64,000 nucleotides of DNA. It comes from Peromyscus leucopus. Its lineage: Eukaryota; Chordata; Mammalia; Rodentia; Cricetidae. Shown here piece after piece: positions 58,446 to 64,000 of this stretch. Numbering within the stretch: the first letter of the stretch is position 1; each line of letters starts with the position of its first letter. Location of the stretch: positions 57,385,660-57,449,659 of the forward strand of contig NC_051079.1 of NCBI RefSeq assembly GCF_004664715.2, written 5' to 3'. The notes beneath the pieces are model-generated. The model did not search any database and was not told where the DNA came from. It worked only from the letters and a program-made list of their open reading frames with translations. Made by a program: the position numbers and the translations under genes.

Positions 58446-58962
58446 CAATGAGATTTCAGCTATACAACTTCTGGGAAGCTGTTCTCTCTGCTTTGCCGTG
58501 TGTCAATTTAGAATCCCTTCACTGTGTCAGTCCTGAAATATCATCTTCCAACTCGATCATATACCGTGTTTTGTTTGTTTTTTGCAGTCTTAATGAGGTA
58601 TAATTGACACACAATAGGTTGCACATACTTAAGAGTGCTCATTTGATGTTTTGACATATTTACATATGCCGGAATTGATCACCATAATCATGATAATGAA
58701 CATGATATCTGTAACTCTCCCATGTATCCTTGTGTGTCTTTGTCTTTTCTCGTTTTTCTCCTCCAAGGCAACTGTTGTTTTGCTTTCTTTTATCACTATG
58801 GATTACTTTAGATTTACTAGAAATCCAAGTAGGTGGAGTCCAATGTGAGCCTTCCTTTCGTCTGTCTGCTTTCATTAGGCACCATAACTCGACACCTATT
58901 TGCTCAAATGGCTTTGGTCCATTTCTTGTTATTGCTTGTGATTTCATTATAGATGGAGTTCT

Positions 58963-59546
58963 TGGGGGGGGGGGTACCCAACGACTCTTTCACAGGGGTC
59001 ACAGATCAGATATCCTGCATATCAGATATTGACATTATGACTTGTAACAGTAGCAAAATTACAGCAAATAAAGCAGCAATGACAATAATTTTATGGACCA
59101 GGCCCTCTGGATAAGTGAGACAGCTGTTTAGCTTGAACTGTTTAGGGGACCCCCAGGCAGTGGAACTGGGACCTGTCCCTAGTGCATGAGCTGGCTTTTT
59201 GGAACCTAGTGCCTATGCTGAGACACTTTGCTCAGACTTGGTGCAGGGAGGAAGGGATAAAACCTGCCTCAACTGAATGTACCAGGCTCTGCTGACTCCC
59301 CTGGGGAGACCTTGCCTTGGAGGAGGTGGGAATGGGGGATGGGTTGGGGACTGGGGGGTGGGAGGATGGAGGACAGGGGAATCCATGGTTGATATGTAAA
59401 ACAAATAGAAAACCTCTTAATAAAGAAGAAAAGGGAAAAAAAGAAGCAACAACAACAAAAAAAAGAAAATAATTTTATCGTTAAGGGTCACTGACATGAG
59501 GAGCTGTATTAAAGGGCCCCAGCACTAGGAAGGTTCAGAACTTTTG
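58963..59546 (-). mobile_element. URR1-like element, split by an L1
   Basis: Left part 58963-59094 has 'gactctttcacaggggtcac', 'atatcagatattgacatta' and 'aataattttat'. Right part 59468-59546 has 'gacatgaggagctgtattaa', 'agggccccagcactaggaag' and a decayed end 'gttcagaac'. The terminal repeats are degraded. Confidence 0.82.
59095..59467 (+). mobile_element. 5'-truncated L1 tail with 11-bp TSD
   Basis: A 373-base L1 3' UTR end ('cctagtgcatgagctggctt', 'ccttggaggaggtgggaatg', 'ccatggttgatatgtaaaac') with an A-rich tail. 'aataattttat' is present on both sides (59084-59094 and 59468-59478), placing the insertion inside the URR1-like element. Confidence 0.92.
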
Positions 59547-60640
59547 CTTTATAAGGACATCACACAATTTGCTTATTCATTCAGCTGCAGATAGATATTG
59601 GGTTGTTTGTAGGTTTTTATTTGTTTCAAAAATGCTATCATAAAGAGTTATGTACAAGTCTTTGTATGGACCTAAAATTTCATTACCCTTGCATTAATGC
59701 CTAGATATTAAAATATTGAGTCATATGGTATATATTTAACTTTTCAAAAAGTAGCCTATTTTCCAGAATCACTTTTCAATTTTATGTCCCCACCAGAGTT
59801 TCAGTCACTCCATAGTCTCAACAACACAGTATGGTCAGCCTTAAAGTTTTAAATAATTCAATGACATGTAGTTATATTTCTGACATTATCTTGCATTTCT
59901 TAATGACAAATGATTCCAAGTCTCTTTCCATTTCCATCCCATTTCTCTGGTGAACTCAGTATAACTGTTTTTTTCCCATTTAAAAATAGGTTGGCTGTTT
60001 TTCTTGAGTTTCGGGGAGCTCCTAGGTGCTTTAGTGGGGTTTGAGCACAGTGTGGTTCACAAGTATTCTCTCCTAGCTGTCTTTTCACGTTCCTGACAAT
60101 GATAATAGAGGCAGAAGGTATTGGTGTGGTTGAGGTCCATCAGTATCATTGTGTTTTTGGAACTGAGTATATCATTGCCTAATCCAAGGTCACAAAGTTC
60201 CTTTTTACGTCTCTTTATTCTTTTATATATCTCTCCCAGCACTACACCTTACATCCATGGCACGAGAACTTCGGAATTGCTTTTTATATCTGTGTTAGGT
60301 ATAATGAAAAATTTTTAGTTTTTTTTTTGTTGTTGTTGTTCTGGAAATCAGTTTGCTTTGATACTATGTGTTAAAAATATAATGCAGAGTTGTTAGCTTT
60401 AATTTTTTATTGAAAATCAGGTATCTATGTATCATACATATTTGTATCTATTTTGGGACTCTTTATACTGTCCACTCAACTGTTTGTCTGTCTTTAGGCA
60501 AGTTGTTAATCTGCTGTGATTAATACAGCTTTATCATAACTCTTTGGGTCAGATCCTGTGAATTCTCTCACTTTGTTCTTTTTTGAAGTGCTCTTATTCC
60601 TTGAGTTCTGCTTTTACAATTGAGCTGCAAGCTAGAAAAC

Positions 60641-61823
60641 TGTGAAGTTGACATTTGATTCTGTCTTGGCTTTCTGAAAATATTTCACTAAGCACAGCAA
60701 ATATTTAGTTGTTCTTTTTACTATAGTGTTTTTATCCTACCTAGGTTTTCTGATAAACTCTAAAGAATGTCAGCTTCTCTCAGCCTTTTTGGAACTCGAT
60801 CCTGAGATTTTTGTGAGAACACTTGGAGAATCTTTGAAGAGTGACAGTTTTCCCCAACTATAGTTAATCATACACAAAATGCCCACATACTGAAAAACAA
60901 GTCATTCTATACGTTGGGAGGCGTGCTTTCCCCATAGAAGAAGAAAGAGAAAGAAAACGCCATACACATTAGTGCACAATGTTGCAGAAGGTGTTTTCCT
61001 GAACCCTAGACAATGGCCTCTAATTGATCGTTTGTGCTGTGCACCAAAGCCTTTTGAATTTGCAACAAGAGAAATCATCTCTGATGATGCTTTTGCTCAG
61101 CCAAGTTCTCCAATCAGGCAAATTACAAAAACCGAAACTTCAAGGAATGAGACCATCTTTGGGAGAACAGAAAGTCTGCTTGGCAGCTTGACTACTGAAT
61201 AGCATGTGGAGCAAGCTGAGAGATAGTTAGAAGGGGGAAATGTATAGAGTCCATTATTCCCCCTGGGAATATCGCCTAGTCCTTTCTTTGTCCCTGAATA
61301 ATCAGTCTTAAAGCTTCCTGTGTAATGTAGAGGTGTTGAGCTTCCAGGACACATCCATGGCAACCTATCAGTTCAGATTCTAGGTAAAAGTTATACTGCG
61401 TGGAGATTTCCAGAACTTTCCATGCATTAAAATATCTTCTCTCTGTCTTGGTTCCTCCTGCTGTCCATCAGAAATTGTTGTAACCAGTTCATGAGAGAAG
61501 TTTAGGATTAGAAATAGGCCCTCCCACTAAGACTCAAAACAATATAATTGTGATGACGTCTTGTTCAGTTCCCAGGAAAGGACAGTTAAACTGGGTTCTT
61601 TCATTAATCTTGCACTCCCAGATGTGGGCTGAATGCCTTCAGAACCCTCCTTGAAGTGTGTCTTGGAGGGGGATAGTAGAGAGGAAAGGCCTGACATGTC
61701 CTCACCTTTTACTCATCTGTGAAATGAGTGCCATGGTCTAAATGGACTTTTTCAGCTTTGAAAAAAAAAATCTAAAATTTTATGGTATTTGTGAATCTAC
61801 ACTTCTTATTTCATCTATCGGAT
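60641..61823. other. Unassigned non-coding sequence
   Basis: About 1.2 kb with no recognised repeat or exon. Confidence 0.4.
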
Positions 61824-62048
61824 CAGCATTTCTCAACCTGTGGGTTGTGACCCCTTTGGAGGCTGACTGATTCTTTTGCAGGGGCCATATATCAGATATT
61901 CTGCATATTGGACATTTACATTAGGATTCATAACAATAGCAAAATTACAGTTATGAAGTAGCAACAAAATAATTTTATGGTTGGGGGTTATCACAACATG
62001 AGGAACTGTATTAATGGGTCACAACATCAGGAAGGCCAGGAACCACTG
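61824..62048 (-). mobile_element. URR1-like hAT-Charlie element
   Basis: Ends 'cagcatttctcaacctg' and 'aggccaggaaccactg', with 'ttacagttatgaagtagcaa', 'aataattttatggttggggg' and 'aacatgaggaactgtattaa' inside. The flanks 'tatcggat' and 'cattagat' differ by three transitions, compatible with an aged 8-bp duplication. Confidence 0.88.
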
Positions 62049-63734
62049 CATTAGATGGTGATCCATTCAGGGACAGGGCTTATGGCTCCTCTGTGTTACA
62101 TAATACTGGGACAATTGGGTAATCTTGTGCCCGAAAATGATTGAAAGTTCTTTGGAGTTTTTAGAAGATTGTGATAATGAAGTAACCTTGATGTGACATG
62201 TCATCATAAACAAAACAATCAGTAAGTCACCAACCTTGGAAGGAGAGCATCAGCACACAATTTCTCAGTGAAAGGAGCAAGAGGTTTGGCTTGAGCACCA
62301 GCTTGGTACTGGAATAGAATTACAGCATGTCTGTGGCTTGTGCTTTCATGGACTTTATGATCTGGGGGAGAGACAGAAAAACAAGCTAATGAGATTACAA
62401 GCTACTGGAAAGAGCTATGGGAACCAAATGCAGGATGCCATGAAGGGCTAAAATGGACAGGACTCCGGTCCAGTCTGGACAGCCAGTGACCAGAGAAGTG
62501 ACATATCTCTGGGGAAGTTAATTTTGAGGTGAGAGTCAAAGATTAGCCCTAAAAGTTTTGCCCATGTGGGTTCTTCTGCTTGTCTTGTCTTCCTCCCCAG
62601 CATGACTTAGGAACTTACTACTCATGCTTTGAATCTATTTTTCTTCTCCAGGGAGATCTCTTGGTTTACTGGAATATCACACGTCATTATGTGTGCTCAT
62701 CATAATACAGGGCGCATGTGAGGTGACATGTGTGCTTGTAATTGTTTAATTTCTCTCTGATGCCATCACTTGAGAAGCTGCACCGGAAAGGCCATGTTAG
62801 AATGACTCTGCTCTCACTGTGGCTCTTCCCCTGAGACCTGAGCCTGACCTCAGCAACACATGTTGGGTGAATGACTAAATGTGTGACAGAGTCAATGAAT
62901 GATCAGGGACAAAAAAGCAGGAAGGAGGTGAAGGAGAAAGGCTTTTCCAGAACAGAGGCACTATGTATAGGAATGATTAAAATCCTCAACCATTAGAAAT
63001 GAACAGGTAGGCTGTAAGAACCTGATTAAAATCTTTAGTTTGGCAGACCAGAGCATTAATACTATAGGACTAGGAGCAGTTGCTAGGGATTGAACAGTCA
63101 CCGTACACCAACCTTTTTCTAAGAGTTTTTTTCCATGGTTTTACCCATTTAATATTTTTGTGCATTTACTCACTGCAGCCCACAGTTCCTGTCTGCAGTG
63201 TGAAGAAAGAGAAATCAGAGATGCAAGCAAGTTCCCTCTGAGGTGACACCTAGTCATAAGCCATGGGCATGGTGATGGGCGAGTCTGAACCAAGTTCATG
63301 AGCTCAACTGTTGGATATTTTTGTTATTTCTCCCTAATACTGTTGGATTATTCAATGATATCCATGAGTCTAAAAGTAAAAAATGAAACCTGAGCCACCT
63401 ATAGGAAAGGATTACACTTAGATATGAAACAAAATCTTTTGAAATACCATATAAAGGGAGAAGATGAGCTTCTATTCAGAAAACGTAGGTCAATACCATA
63501 GCTACATTCAGAGATGGGCTCTGTGTTAGTCAATTAATATATAAAGGCTTGCCAAGAAATGGAGTTTGGGCTGTGTCAAATCTATAAAGGCTAGTTGCTA
63601 CAAAGAAAGGAGTCTAATATATTAGCTATCAAGTAGTCTGAATCCTAGAATACATGCTTGCTTTTTCCCTTTTCCTGTCTGCCTCTCTTTCCCCTCTTCT
63701 CTCTTCACTCCATTTCTTTCTGCTAATGACTTTC
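62049..63734. other. Unassigned non-coding sequence
   Basis: About 1.7 kb; a pyrimidine-rich patch at 63660-63720. No exon or repeat recognised. Confidence 0.4.
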
Positions 63735-63782
63735 ATATTCTGGGCATGTGCTCTACCAGTAGGCTACACCTGTGGCCCCCGA
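63735..63782 (-). repeat. ID/B4-type SINE fragment
   Basis: The minus strand reads 'gtagcctactggtagagcac', the tRNA-like A-box region of ID/B4 elements. Only about 48 bases are recognisable. Confidence 0.55.
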
Positions 63783-64000
63783 ATATATTCTTAATAGCAT
63801 GTGCTATCAACGTTAACATAGACTTCTTGCAAATGAAAGCAGGTAACTATTTGTTTCAATGCCAACGGAACAGTTCAACAGAACCAAGAGATGAACTCCA
63901 TGCTAGAGATCATCCAGGAAAGAATAAGGTACAGATCATTTTCAGGTAGGCTAACAAAATAGACAGTAAACAAAAGTGCATGGAGAGAGAAGCACCATCC

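Larger units (their letters stand above)
58575..60640 (-). mobile_element. Ancient L1M, split by a URR1-like element
   Basis: The plus strand shows reverse L1M from its 3' end: 'gaggtataattgacacacaa', 'gtttgacatatttacatat'-like, 'ccataatcatgataatgaac', 'caaggcaactgttg', then after the interruption 'tattgggttgtttgtaggtt', 'gtacaagtctttgtatggac', 'cattgcctaatccaaggtca' and 'attaatacagctttatcata'. It covers the old 3' UTR and part of ORF2, all decayed. The right border is approximate. Confidence 0.82.

Noticed and set aside
1..64000. A multi-gene biological system or gene cluster
   Set aside because: No intact coding gene was found. The window is rodent non-coding DNA, and operon-type or defence-type interpretations have no support.

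Overview
The window reads as mammalian, specifically rodent, nuclear DNA with no protein-coding gene that I can support. It carries B1, B2/B3, B4 and ID SINEs, rodent L1 3' ends, MaLR-type LTRs and hAT-Charlie (URR1-like) elements, together with older mammalian MIR, L2, MLT1 and L1M remnants. Two complete B1 copies (about 45.4 and 56.4 kb) carry the 'gctttgcacctttcct' segment. As far as I know this is typical of cricetid rodents (hamsters, voles, deer mice) rather than Mus or Rattus. Two ERV-type LTRs (46.1 and 55.8 kb) also look like forms I associate with cricetids. Everything fits an intergenic or long-intron segment. Open frames of 60-169 codons occur throughout, but they lie in repeats, in microsatellites or in unrecognised sequence, and none resembles a conserved protein.

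Layout. 0-7.4 kb: a 5'-inverted L1 insertion, a B4, a URR1 with an 8-bp target duplication, another hAT-type element, and a B4 broken by both a B2/B3 SINE and an LTR. 7.4-13 kb: unique sequence. 13-16.1 kb: an old L1M split by a complete but decayed MaLR provirus (LTR, internal part, LTR) and by a GATA-type microsatellite. 16.2-23.2 kb: LTRs, MIR, L2 and MLT1, then an L1 3' UTR split by an LTR with a perfect 5-bp duplication. 23.2-30.7 kb: mostly unique, with CA/TG repeats and one URR1. 30.7-32.4 kb: a three-level nest (L1 in LTR in LTR). 33.1-35.2 kb: a compound microsatellite, B4A and B1. 35.2-41.3 kb: almost free of interspersed repeats, with homeodomain-like AT-rich motifs, a TG minisatellite and a GAAA tract. 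41.3-46.6 kb: old repeats, a 92% identical local direct duplication, and a SINE stack. 46.6-55.8 kb: another repeat-poor stretch with candidate conserved non-coding blocks. 55.8-64 kb: an ERV LTR, B1, L2, an L1M split by URR1 that is itself split by an L1, another URR1, and an ID fragment.

Nothing here forms an operon, pathway or defence system. The most informative content is the record of nested insertions, several of which are confirmed by target-site duplications, and the two repeat-poor stretches that may hold distal regulatory DNA. Repeat family names were assigned from memory of consensus sequences, without a database search. Orientations and boundaries without a target duplication are approximate to tens of bases.
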